This document shows, piece after piece, positions 27,254 to 36,091 of a stretch of 64,000 nucleotides of DNA (positions are counted from its first letter, which is position 1; every line of letters starts with the position of its first letter). Position numbers and translations under genes: made by a program. The notes under the pieces were generated by a model. The model did no database searches. It was not told the origin of the DNA and worked only from the letters and a program-made list of their open reading frames with translations. Source of the stretch: Planctomycetota bacterium (GTDB lineage: Bacteria > Planctomycetota > UBA1135 > GCA-002686595); the NCBI GenBank assembly GCA_002683825.1, contig NYUD01000057.1:124001-188000 (forward strand), written 5' to 3'.

Positions 27254-28687
27254 CTATTCGCCCCCCAAGACCTCGACGTTCGAGAACAGGCAAGCCGGGG
27301 ACGCGTGTCCGACGCGGATGACCTGATTGGGTTCGCCCTTGCCGCAGTTCGGCGTGCCCAGGATATCGTGCGTTTTTTCGTCGCCGACCATCCTTAGATT
27401 GCGCCAGAACGTGCCGGAAACCCCACGGTAATTTGGCTTCTTGACGATGGCGGTCAGTTCGCCGTCTTCGATCAGCTGGGCCCACTCACAGCCGAATTGG
27501 AACTTGTTGCGCGAGTCGTCGATCGACCAGCTGCAGTTGCTTTTCATGTAGATCCCGCGCTCGACGGCGTTGATCATCTCCGGCAGCGAAGAGGAGCCGA
27601 TCTCCAGGTTGAGATTAGCCATTCGATCGATCGGCGGGCGGTTCCAGCTTTGAGCGCGCGAGTTGGCAACTCCGGCCATCGAAGCGCGTTGCTGGGAAAC
27701 CCCGGCCCCCAACGGTCTTTCGAGAATGCCGCGGCGAATCAGGTATTCCTTCGTAGCCGGCTGACCTTCGTCGTCGAAGCCGAAACTGGCGAATTCGTTC
27801 GGGAGTGTCGGATCGAAGGTGATGTTCAAAAGTTCTGAGCCGTAGCGATAGCTGCCGAACATGTCCAGTGTCACAAAAGTCGTGCCTGCGTAGTTGCGTT
27901 CGTCGCCCAGGATGCGATCCAGTTCGAGGGGATGCCCGATCGACTCGTGGATCTGAAGAATCATCTGGTCCGGAGCCAGGAGAAGATCCATCGTGCCCGA
28001 GGGGCAATTGGGTGCACCGAGTAGCTGGAGCGCTTCCGCCGCCAGTACGGGGGCGGCCTCCAGGAAACCGACCTCTTCCAGAACCTCGAGCCCCCCCTGC
28101 CTGCACGGGCCGTGACCGTTGAGCGTGCGGGTTTGTGTCTCCGTGCCCTCGTTGGCCGTGACCACAAGTGACGGCGCGAGTTGGGAAATTTCCTGCTCTA
28201 CGCGCCCGCCCGCAGAGGTGAGGTACAGGGATCGCGTCTCGACGAACGACATGCCGGCTTCCCAGTCGACGATGCGGTCGTCGGTCTTGAGCCTCTGGCT
28301 CTCATTCATGAGAAGCGAGACCTTGTCCTTGAGCGACATCGACGTCCAACTCGAGCGTACGGGTGTCCTGTACTCGCCCTGGGGGGAGGCCATCTCGATC
28401 TTTGAGAAGTCCACCACGCATTTGCCGGCGGTGCGTTTTGCCCAGTATTGGGCATCCCTCAGAGCCGATCGAATTCCCGCTTCACTGAGGTCCGAGGTTG
28501 CGGCGTAACCCAGACCGCCGCCGGCGATGACGGTGATCATGGCTCCCATGTCTGTCGAACGGTGCACCGGCTCCAGGACGTCCTGCCGGACGCAGATGTC
28601 CTCGCTGCTTTCGTCGACAAGGCGCAGGGAACAGAAGTCCACCGCCGGCAGGTTGCGGCGGAAGCTCTCTTCGATCTTGGCATGCAT
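27254..28687 (-). CDS. TldD-family zinc metalloprotease
   Basis: ATG 28687 is preceded by GGAG at a good distance; a TTG at 28699 is possible. The product is 477 residues. The family motif H247-E-S-I-G-H252-P-L-E supplies zinc ligands (HExxxH variant), and a late cysteine/histidine-rich C-terminus is present (L-G-T-P-N-C-G-K-G). With the adjacent PmbA it should form the TldD/E protease. The family is known to remove leader peptides from ribosomal peptides and to degrade small peptides. Its location directly downstream of an NRPS cluster suggests a role in processing or resistance, which is inferred. Confidence 0.92.
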   Translation of the reverse strand: MHAKIEESFRRNLPAVDFCSLRLVDESSEDICVRQDVLEPVHRSTDMGAMITVIAGGGLGYAATSDLSEAGIRSALRDAQYWAKRTAGKCVVDFSKIEMASPQGEYRTPVRSSWTSMSLKDKVSLLMNESQRLKTDDRIVDWEAGMSFVETRSLYLTSAGGRVEQEISQLAPSLVVTANEGTETQTRTLNGHGPCRQGGLEVLEEVGFLEAAPVLAAEALQLLGAPNCPSGTMDLLLAPDQMILQIHESIGHPLELDRILGDERNYAGTTFVTLDMFGSYRYGSELLNITFDPTLPNEFASFGFDDEGQPATKEYLIRRGILERPLGAGVSQQRASMAGVANSRAQSWNRPPIDRMANLNLEIGSSSLPEMINAVERGIYMKSNCSWSIDDSRNKFQFGCEWAQLIEDGELTAIVKKPNYRGVSGTFWRNLRMVGDEKTHDILGTPNCGKGEPNQVIRVGHASPACLFSNVEVLGGE

Positions 28688-28731
28688 GAGCGGCTCCAAC
28701 GGGCGGTTGGGTTCGGCGCGGCGCGCCGATT

Positions 28732-29193
28732 CTAGTCGCTGCTCTGGTGAACGCTCACGTGAATCCGCTCTTCTCGGGTCTCCGCCTCGGACAGAGCCAT
28801 GTCCAGCAGGTTGGCGAGTACTTGCAGCTCGTCCTTCTCGCGGAGCGTCAACCGTCCCTGCTCTTCGCCGCGCAGGTAGCCCTTGAGGTATTGCTCCATC
28901 CGGTGCGCGGGGCCCGCGAAACGGTGCGTGGCGTACGCGATGTAGGCCAGCACAGCCGGCGTGATCAAGGCCATTGCGACAAGCGAACCGATGGCGAGCA
29001 CCTTCGGGAGCCGCGCGAGGATCGCAGACCCTTCAGGATCGTCCGGAAGAGCGCTGCGCATCGTGAAATACACGGCCGCACAGGTCAGAAGCACCGCTCC
29101 CTTGGCAACAGCGAGACTGACGAAAATCGCCTGGGTTTGGAGTTCCGGTTGGATCAGCCGAGCGCGGCGGCGCTTACGATTATGCGTGGCCAT
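28732..29193 (-). CDS. Small two-TM membrane protein with a HAMP-like tail
   Basis: A 153-residue protein with a very basic start (RKRRRAR), two transmembrane segments (about 22-45 and 68-92), and a cytoplasmic tail resembling a HAMP or signalling helix. The tail has A-G-P-A-H-R-M-E and L-R-E-K-D-E-L-Q. It has no output domain. It lies 6 nt from the sulfotransferase and 44 nt from TldD, within the leftward cluster. The function is unknown. Confidence 0.75.
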   Translation of the reverse strand: MATHNRKRRRARLIQPELQTQAIFVSLAVAKGAVLLTCAAVYFTMRSALPDDPEGSAILARLPKVLAIGSLVAMALITPAVLAYIAYATHRFAGPAHRMEQYLKGYLRGEEQGRLTLREKDELQVLANLLDMALSEAETREERIHVSVHQSSD

Positions 29194-29199
29194 TTCCTG

Positions 29200-30246
29200 C
29201 TAGGCAGAGCGCTTCAGGTTCCGGAGCAGGAACTTGCGGATTCTCGGGAAGGCCTTCAATACACGCGAGGTTTCTCGCTTCAGGGGACCGTCCGATTCCG
29301 CTGCCCAGCGTGCCAGCCCCTGGCGGACATTCTGCTTCGAAAGACGCACCCGCAGACGCCACGGCATCTTGTCGACCTCGGTGGTGGTTTCGTAGCCGCA
29401 TTCGCGCATCATTCCGGCGGCGATGTATTCGAGCATCCGGACGTCCTTCCGGCCCATCTCGCGGCGCCAACCTTGAACCTCGCCCTTGCGGAAGAAGCCC
29501 TCCGGCGCGTGCGCGCTTCTGCGCATTTTGTCGATCGAGCAGGCGGCGACCGCCTCCTTTACCGAGGCGTGGTCACAGGGCAGCTCCAGCCATTCAAAGA
29601 TGCGAGCGAGGGATTCGTTCGGGGCGCCGCGCATGTCTTCGTAGCGCAGTTCAAGGTAGCGCTCGGTCGCCTTGGCGATCTCACGCGCTCGTGTTACGTC
29701 CTGGGTCCATTCACCCGCGATCGCGACAGGGTCGTAGGAAAATCGGGTCGGATCCGCCCAGGATTTGGCGGCGTTGCGGTGTGAGCAAAAGACGCTGCGG
29801 GGATCGCGGATGACGTGGATGAAGTAGGCGTCCGGGAATACCCTCAGGATCTCGCGCCACACCTGGACGTATTCCGGCGTCTGTTCGACCACCACATGGT
29901 TGTCTGTGTTGCAGTCGGCCAGACGGTTGTAGACATCCTCCGCCAACGGCTGGACGAGCTCGTAGTAGCGTTCCTCCGAAAGGACATTCGACAGGGGGAT
30001 GCGGGACAGTCCGCTACTTTCATCTTCAGGCTCGATCCCCTCGGCCACGGCGGTCGTCAAAGCTCGCATGCCATAGGCTTCGCGTGTGTCGAACCAGCGC
30101 CCCAGGTGGGCGAGCCGGCGGAAGAAGTCGATCTGCTGCAAGGCGATGACCTGGGGATGTTGAGCCAGCAGCAGCATCGTCCATGTCGTGCCGCTGCGGC
30201 GGCACCCGACGATGAAGACGCGCTTTCTTTGGTTCCTGGTCGTCAC
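29200..30246 (-). CDS. PAPS-dependent sulfotransferase family protein
   Basis: A 348-residue cytoplasmic protein. The 5'-phosphosulfate loop is visible near the start (V-G-C-R-R-S-G-T-T-W, residues 13-22). The 3'-phosphate motif is seen as I-H-V-I-R-D-P-R-S-V near 150, as in the sulfotransferase_1/3 families. The enzyme transfers sulfate from PAPS to hydroxyl or amine groups. It is 20 nt downstream of the C-A-T synthetase, so sulfation of the peptide product is a plausible tailoring step. Sulfation of a carbohydrate cannot be excluded. Confidence 0.88.
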   Translation of the reverse strand: MTTRNQRKRVFIVGCRRSGTTWTMLLLAQHPQVIALQQIDFFRRLAHLGRWFDTREAYGMRALTTAVAEGIEPEDESSGLSRIPLSNVLSEERYYELVQPLAEDVYNRLADCNTDNHVVVEQTPEYVQVWREILRVFPDAYFIHVIRDPRSVFCSHRNAAKSWADPTRFSYDPVAIAGEWTQDVTRAREIAKATERYLELRYEDMRGAPNESLARIFEWLELPCDHASVKEAVAACSIDKMRRSAHAPEGFFRKGEVQGWRREMGRKDVRMLEYIAAGMMRECGYETTTEVDKMPWRLRVRLSKQNVRQGLARWAAESDGPLKRETSRVLKAFPRIRKFLLRNLKRSA

Positions 30247-30266
30247 GTGGTTACTTGGCCGCGAGG

Positions 30267-33200
30267 CTAGGCTTGCAGGGCCGTGTCGGCCTCGTCGTCG
30301 GTCAACTCGAGGATCTGCAGAGCGATCTCCGCCCGCCGCTCGAGCGTTGCGGGTTCGTCCGCCTGATCAGTGATCGCCTGTGCGATGGCGGCCAGGCGTC
30401 GTTCCTCGAACAGCGAGCGGAGGCGGATCTTCACTCCGAAGGTCTCGAGGATGCGTGCGAAGAGCTGCGTTGCGAGAATCGAGTGTCCGCCGAGCTGGAA
30501 GAAGTCGTCCTGGCGCGAGATCTTGGGTTTCTTCAGCAGATCCTGCCAAAGTGCTCCCAGTACCTTTTCGACCGCGGTCTCGGGAGCTTCGAAGACCACA
30601 TGGTCCGCCGTCCCGTCCGCCGCTTCAGCCCGGGCGCTGTCTGTTGACTCCAGGGCCTGTCGATCGATCTTGCCGTTCGGCAGGGTCGGCAGGTCCTGCA
30701 CGCGTACGAAGGCTGTTGGAATCATGTAGTCGGGAAGCAACGGTGTCAGGTGGAAACGCAGACTGCGCTCTTCGAACGTGCCCTCCGACTTCAGCGTGAT
30801 GTAGGCCACCAGCTGAGTGTTCGCGTCCCGGTGCGACGCCACGACCACCGCTTCAGTGACTTCAGCATGGGAAGTCAGGGCGGCTTCGATCTCCCCCAGC
30901 TCGATCCGATAGCCGCGAATTTTCACTTGCTGGTCCATGCGGCCGAGGAATTCGAGATTCCCGTCCGGAAGGAAGCGCACACGGTCACCGGTGCGATACA
31001 GGTTGCCTTCGCCCCCGAAGGCATGGGGAACGAACCTCGCCGCTGTCAAATCGGGCCGGTTGTGATAGCCGGAGGCGACGCCGGCGCCACCCACGTACAG
31101 TTCCCCCGCGATTCCGATCGGCGCGAGGGTTCCTTCTGCGGAGACGACGTAAACCTGGACGCCTCGGATCGGACGTCCGATGGGAATCTGGGCTCGCCCG
31201 AAGCCTTGCAGGCAGTCGTAGACCGTGCTCCAAACCGTGGCCTCGGTAGGGCCGTACTCGTTGAAGAGTGCGGTTTCCGGAAGGTGTTTGCGATGGCGCT
31301 CGATGCACTCCGGCAGGCAGCTTTCACCGGCTACGATGACCGTCCTCAAGGAACGGAGCTTGGAAGCATCGGAGGATTCGAGAATGGCGTTCCACAGGGA
31401 CGGTAGACCCAGCAAGTGCGTGACCCGCGCCCTATTGATCTCGTCCGCAAGTTCGGGAATGTTCTTCTCGAAATCCGCGGGCGGCAAGACGAGCGCTCCA
31501 CCCTGGGTCAGGGTCCAGAAAATGCCGGCTACCGAGCTGTCGAAAGCGAAGGAGCTCAACAACAGATAGGAGCGGACCTCATCTGCGTAGCTCTGGATAC
31601 GCGCGTGCGTAGAGTGGGCGACGTTCGCATGGGAGATTGGAACTCCCTTGGGTTTTCCGGTCGAGCCTGAGGTGTAGATCACATAGGCGGTCGACTCCGG
31701 GCGACAATCGTCGCGCGGCGTTTCGTGTTCACCTTCGAATCCCTGGTCGAGCAGGACAACCGTCCCATCGAAGGCGGGCAGGCCTTTCGCTTCGGAGGAA
31801 CGGGTCAACACGCATCGGGCGTCCGCGTCGCGGAGCATGAAATCGATGCGCTCGCGCGGGTGGTCGGGAGGCAGCGGCAGGTAGGCCATACCTGCCTTCA
31901 AAGTGCCCATGATCGCTGCGATCAGTTCGACCGACCGCTCGACATAGAGTCCGATGAAGGACCCCGCTTCCAGTCCAAGGTCTTGGATCGCGCAGGCGAT
32001 ACGGTCGGAGAGCTCGTGCAGCTCGCCGTATGTGAGTTCGCGGCCTTCAGCGGAAACGGCGAGGGCCTCAGGGGTGGCTGCGGCCTTTTCGGCGAACCAG
32101 TGATGTACAAATCCCGATGACTCGTGGGCCGCCGCTTCCTGGTTGCAGGCGAAGGCGCCCCGCAGGATCTCTTCCTGAGCGGCCGGCAGAAAAGGGATGC
32201 TCTCGATGCTGGCGTTCGGGGAAGAGAGTGCGTTGCGCAGGAGCGTTTCGAGCTGTTCCGCAATCAACTTGCCCGCTGCGTCGGTGAGGAAGCGCGTGTC
32301 GAATTCGAAACGTAGCATCCCACCGTACTCCGATTCATCGACCGTCAACCGTAGGCGGGCCGCCTCGCTCCGGTGGGTACACTTCTCGAAATGGAATGAC
32401 AGCCCCCCCGTTCGGAATGCATCAGGGAGTCTGTGATGTTCAAAAGCGAACGGCCAGGCCAGATCCTCGGCCTTTCCGAGGGATTTGAGATCAAAGGCTT
32501 CGTGGGCCCCATCGGCGATCAAGACTTGCGTGCTGAGTTCGTCACAGAACGCATCGAATGGCTGCTTCGTATCGAGGCTGGTCGCTACCGGAAGTAGACG
32601 AGCGAACATGCCCAGGGCCGTGTCCAATCCTTCGTAGTTTCTGCCCGGGCTGGAAACAGCTGTAGTTACCTCGTCCGTGTCCGCGTGCCGTGCCAGGATG
32701 ATTTGCCAGGCCGCCAGGTAGGGAATCGCCGGTGTGATTCCTCTCGCCTGGGCCCAGGCCATCAGGTCGGTGGTGAAATTCCCATCGAGGAAGCGCACGA
32801 CGGCGTTCGGGACGGAGTCCGAATTGCCGGCTCCCCGGTCAAACTCCAACGCCAGTCGCTGTTCGAGCAGTCCCTCTCCGTCAAGACGAGCCCAGTGGTC
32901 TTTCTCTGCGGCGAGATCCGTTCCTTCAGCAGCTTCACAAAGGAACCGGGCGATGTCCGCGAAGTGCATCGGACCTTCGTCGCCAGGACTCAACTTGCGT
33001 CCGGCGAGGATTTTGGCGAGTTCGACAACAAGGATTTCCAGCCCAGGGCGATCGTTAGCTACAGCCGGCTGGGTCAGGTACAGGAGATGCTCGTCGTCCG
33101 CGATCTGTGCCAGGGCCACACGGAGAGGCAGCTGGGAGGAGATATCGAAGGCGGTGTGCACTTCAGCGGACAAAACGCACAGCCCGCGTTCGAGCTCCTT

Positions 33201-33503
33201 TGCGGAAAGGTCGCGCAGATCGACGAGATCTACCTGCGCGGCCGTCGCTGTTTCATCGATGATCTGGGTCCATTCTCGGGTACCGGGTAGCATCCGAAAT
33301 GTGGTCCGCAGGATTTCGTGCTGCCTCGTGAGAAGGGAGAGGGCCGAATTGAGTTCGTCGACGTGCAATGGACCTTCGATGCGAACGCATGCTGTTGCGA
33401 TCCAGCACGACGAAGGCGACATCTCGAGAGTACGGAGATGGCGTAGCTGTGCCGGAGAAACAGAAAATGTTTCGAGCTCAACCTTGTTTTCTGATTCCCG
33501 CAT
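30267..33503 (-). CDS. NRPS module C-A-T with a degenerate condensation domain
   Basis: I prefer ATG 33503; a TTG at 33512 overlaps the upstream stop. The product is 1078 residues. The condensation-type domain (about 10-430) has T-Q-P-A-V-A-N-D at the position of HHxxxDG, so both catalytic histidines are missing. The adenylation domain is complete: A3 Y-T-S-G-S-T-G-K-P-K-G near 610, A4 F-D-S-S-V-A-G, A5 N-E-Y-G-P-T-E, A7 Y-R-T-G-D, A8 K-I-R-G-Y-R-I-E-L, A10 P-N-G-K-I-D-R. The carrier domain has L-G-G-H-S-I with the phosphopantetheine serine at 1008. My pocket reading is D, S, A, L, I, A, E, V, W; no confident substrate follows from it. There is no thioesterase or reductase. Confidence 0.93.
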   Translation of the reverse strand: MRESENKVELETFSVSPAQLRHLRTLEMSPSSCWIATACVRIEGPLHVDELNSALSLLTRQHEILRTTFRMLPGTREWTQIIDETATAAQVDLVDLRDLSAKELERGLCVLSAEVHTAFDISSQLPLRVALAQIADDEHLLYLTQPAVANDRPGLEILVVELAKILAGRKLSPGDEGPMHFADIARFLCEAAEGTDLAAEKDHWARLDGEGLLEQRLALEFDRGAGNSDSVPNAVVRFLDGNFTTDLMAWAQARGITPAIPYLAAWQIILARHADTDEVTTAVSSPGRNYEGLDTALGMFARLLPVATSLDTKQPFDAFCDELSTQVLIADGAHEAFDLKSLGKAEDLAWPFAFEHHRLPDAFRTGGLSFHFEKCTHRSEAARLRLTVDESEYGGMLRFEFDTRFLTDAAGKLIAEQLETLLRNALSSPNASIESIPFLPAAQEEILRGAFACNQEAAAHESSGFVHHWFAEKAAATPEALAVSAEGRELTYGELHELSDRIACAIQDLGLEAGSFIGLYVERSVELIAAIMGTLKAGMAYLPLPPDHPRERIDFMLRDADARCVLTRSSEAKGLPAFDGTVVLLDQGFEGEHETPRDDCRPESTAYVIYTSGSTGKPKGVPISHANVAHSTHARIQSYADEVRSYLLLSSFAFDSSVAGIFWTLTQGGALVLPPADFEKNIPELADEINRARVTHLLGLPSLWNAILESSDASKLRSLRTVIVAGESCLPECIERHRKHLPETALFNEYGPTEATVWSTVYDCLQGFGRAQIPIGRPIRGVQVYVVSAEGTLAPIGIAGELYVGGAGVASGYHNRPDLTAARFVPHAFGGEGNLYRTGDRVRFLPDGNLEFLGRMDQQVKIRGYRIELGEIEAALTSHAEVTEAVVVASHRDANTQLVAYITLKSEGTFEERSLRFHLTPLLPDYMIPTAFVRVQDLPTLPNGKIDRQALESTDSARAEAADGTADHVVFEAPETAVEKVLGALWQDLLKKPKISRQDDFFQLGGHSILATQLFARILETFGVKIRLRSLFEERRLAAIAQAITDQADEPATLERRAEIALQILELTDDEADTALQA

Positions 33504-33508
33504 GGTTC

Positions 33509-36073
33509 TCAACCGGTCTGGCGCAGGTCTTTCGAATCACGGTGGATTTCGGCCATGGCGACCAGGGTGAGTCGTTCGCCCTGGAAGGGCTGGCGGCCGT
33601 GTGCGATACGCATGTTGTCGTAGAGCGCGACGTCGCCTTCCTCCCACGGGAACATGACCTTTGCACGCTTGTAGCACGTCAGGATATGGGCGATCACCTC
33701 GGGGAAGATCTCCGCACCGTCTCCGAAGTAGGTGTTGTAGGGGAGATCGTCTTCGCCCAGCTCGGACAGGAACATGTCGCGCATCGCCGGCTCCAAGGCG
33801 CTTACATGGAAGAAGGCGGCGTGGTTGAACCAGAGAGACTCGCCGGTCATGTGGTGTTTGCGGATCGCCGGGCGGCATTGACGCGTGCGCAGCTTGTCGC
33901 CTTCCTTCCACTCGAATTCGATGTCATTGTCGCGGCAATAGCGCTCGACTTCCGCGTGTTCCTGCGTCTGGAAAACTTCCTGCCACGTCAGTCCCAGGCC
34001 ATTGTTGTAGTTGCGCACATACAGGATGCCCTTGGCTTCGAATTCGCGCCGGATCTTGGGGTCGATCCACTCGAATACGTTTTGCACGTCACCGATGGGC
34101 GTCTCGCCACCCACCGCTGCAGGCGTGACCGCGGAGAAGAAGATCTTCTTGGGCCACGCGGTCCAGTAGCTGCCCTCGTTGTGCAGGCGGATGGACTGAT
34201 CCTGCGGATAGACCGTAGCGTTGTAGATGCGGTGGCCATAGGAGCTGCGCGGTGTCGATCGGTCCTTGTACTCCAGGCGCTCCCCCTCGGATGCAGCCTC
34301 CACAAACCCCTGAAAGCCTTCGATCCCGCCGCTACCGAAGCCTCGGAAGAGCAGTGCACGGTGCTCCCATAGGAGGTCCTCAACGTACCTGGAGTTGTTG
34401 CGGGCCCACTCCATCAGGTTCAGGCCGTTCAGTTTGGGACGGACCACCATCGGAATGGACTTGTCAGGGAGCAGTGGTTCAACATCGACCCAATTCTCCT
34501 GACCCGACGAGGTTGCGCCCGTCGAGGTGCTTGCCACCTTCGAGGGTGCCGGTGCGAACGCGTGAGTCTTGGTGAGACTCAGCTTCTTTCGGCCGCTTCC
34601 ATAAGTGCCTGTGGCGGTCTCTCGCAAGACCGTCGGAACGGTGCTCGGCTCTGCGAGATCCCCGAGGTTGACGCGCAGTTCCTTCAGAGTAACGGCCGGT
34701 CGTCCCACGGCCTGTTGCACGATCGCTTTGAAACGATCGATCAGTTTGGCGACCATATCGGCGGAGAAGAGTTCTACGTCATATTCGAAGATGCCCGAGA
34801 TCCCGGAATCTGATTCGGCCAGGATCAGACTGAGCTCAAAGCGCGCGTTCTTCGCATCGACAATTTCGTAGGTGGTTTCCGCACCGGCAATTTGCGGGGC
34901 CTCGACCAGTCCCTTCATGTGGGCGAACCAAGCCTGAATCAACGGGGCCGTTCCAGAAGGTTGTTCGCTGCGGAGGGCCTGAACGACCTGCTCGAAGGGC
35001 ACGTCCTCGTACTGCGAAACGTCGAGGCTCGTCTCTCGCAGCCTCGTGACCAGATCCTGAAAGCTCATATCCGGTGACAATTCGAGGCGCAGGATGACCG
35101 TGCGAACAAAGAAGCCGACGAGGTTCTGCAATTCGCTGCGGTTGCGAGCGGAGCTGGGAATGCCTACGCGCAGGTCCTTGTTGTCTCCCAGTGTATGCAG
35201 CAAAGCAAAATAGCAGGCCAGGAGGATCTGGTTCGATGTCAGCCGCGCACTGCGGGAGAAGTCCTCGATTGCCTTGTGCAATGAGGGGGGGAACTCGAAG
35301 CGGAGGAGAGACCCCGCATTGGCCGGTTCGACATTCCGCACCGGCCAATCCATGGCCGGCAGAGTGCCGCCCAGATAGTTCTTCCAGTAGGCGATCTTGT
35401 CGCCGAAGTCCGTCTCTTTCAGGGCGGACGATTCCCACGCCGCGTAGTCGGCGAACTGCAGCGGTAGAGGCTCGAGCACAGGGCTCTTGCCCTGAAGCAA
35501 GGCTTCGTAAGCCACGCTGACTTCGGAGTAGATAATTCCGTACGAAACCGCGTCCGAAATAATGTGGTGCATCGTGAGAGAGAACACCCACTCGTCGTCG
35601 TCTAGGCGGAACAGAATTGCGTTGAACAGAGGTGCCTCATCGAGGAGAAAGGGCTCGCGCACATCGTCGACGATGATCTCCTCCATGGTTCCCTGCACAT
35701 CGGGGTAGTGGCGAATGTCCTCGAGGCGGAACGGAATGCGTACCTTCTCGTCCACATGCTGCACAGGACGGGTGCCTTCCAGGATGAACGATGTGCGGAG
35801 TGATTCGTGGCGTGCGACAACCACTTCGAACGCTCTTCGAAACACGTCGACGTCGAAGTGATCCGACCGGATGCGCACGGTCAGAGCATCGTTGTACAAC
35901 GAAGTTCCAGGATCAAATTGTTCCAGAAACCACAGGCGTTGCTGTGCAGAGGAGAGGGGAGCGTCGACTTCTTCGGGGCGTCGCCTGATCGTCTGGTCGG
36001 CAGGGGATGCGATCCCGTGCTCGGTCAGCATCTTGTGCAGCAGGGCAAGTCTGTCGGTGGAGGGGCGAACCAT
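33509..36073 (-). CDS. Condensation domain fused to a TauD-like Fe(II)/2-oxoglutarate dioxygenase
   Basis: ATG 36073 has GAGGAA 10 nt upstream. The product is 854 residues. Residues 40-450 are a condensation domain with H169-H170-I-I-S-D174-A, so its active site is intact. After a Ser/Thr-rich linker (about 480-530), the remainder is a TauD/TfdA-family dioxygenase. Its iron ligands are H631-N-E633 (H-x-E rather than the common H-x-D) and distal H825, followed by an arginine in the 2-oxoglutarate site. SyrP-like members of this family hydroxylate carrier-bound amino acids. The fusion to a condensation domain suggests that hydroxylation occurs on the assembly line, just before or after bond formation. 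There is no A or T domain, so it must work with the flanking synthetases. Confidence 0.92.
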   Translation of the reverse strand: MVRPSTDRLALLHKMLTEHGIASPADQTIRRRPEEVDAPLSSAQQRLWFLEQFDPGTSLYNDALTVRIRSDHFDVDVFRRAFEVVVARHESLRTSFILEGTRPVQHVDEKVRIPFRLEDIRHYPDVQGTMEEIIVDDVREPFLLDEAPLFNAILFRLDDDEWVFSLTMHHIISDAVSYGIIYSEVSVAYEALLQGKSPVLEPLPLQFADYAAWESSALKETDFGDKIAYWKNYLGGTLPAMDWPVRNVEPANAGSLLRFEFPPSLHKAIEDFSRSARLTSNQILLACYFALLHTLGDNKDLRVGIPSSARNRSELQNLVGFFVRTVILRLELSPDMSFQDLVTRLRETSLDVSQYEDVPFEQVVQALRSEQPSGTAPLIQAWFAHMKGLVEAPQIAGAETTYEIVDAKNARFELSLILAESDSGISGIFEYDVELFSADMVAKLIDRFKAIVQQAVGRPAVTLKELRVNLGDLAEPSTVPTVLRETATGTYGSGRKKLSLTKTHAFAPAPSKVASTSTGATSSGQENWVDVEPLLPDKSIPMVVRPKLNGLNLMEWARNNSRYVEDLLWEHRALLFRGFGSGGIEGFQGFVEAASEGERLEYKDRSTPRSSYGHRIYNATVYPQDQSIRLHNEGSYWTAWPKKIFFSAVTPAAVGGETPIGDVQNVFEWIDPKIRREFEAKGILYVRNYNNGLGLTWQEVFQTQEHAEVERYCRDNDIEFEWKEGDKLRTRQCRPAIRKHHMTGESLWFNHAAFFHVSALEPAMRDMFLSELGEDDLPYNTYFGDGAEIFPEVIAHILTCYKRAKVMFPWEEGDVALYDNMRIAHGRQPFQGERLTLVAMAEIHRDSKDLRQTG

Positions 36074-36091
36074 GGTTAGCAATTCCTCGAA

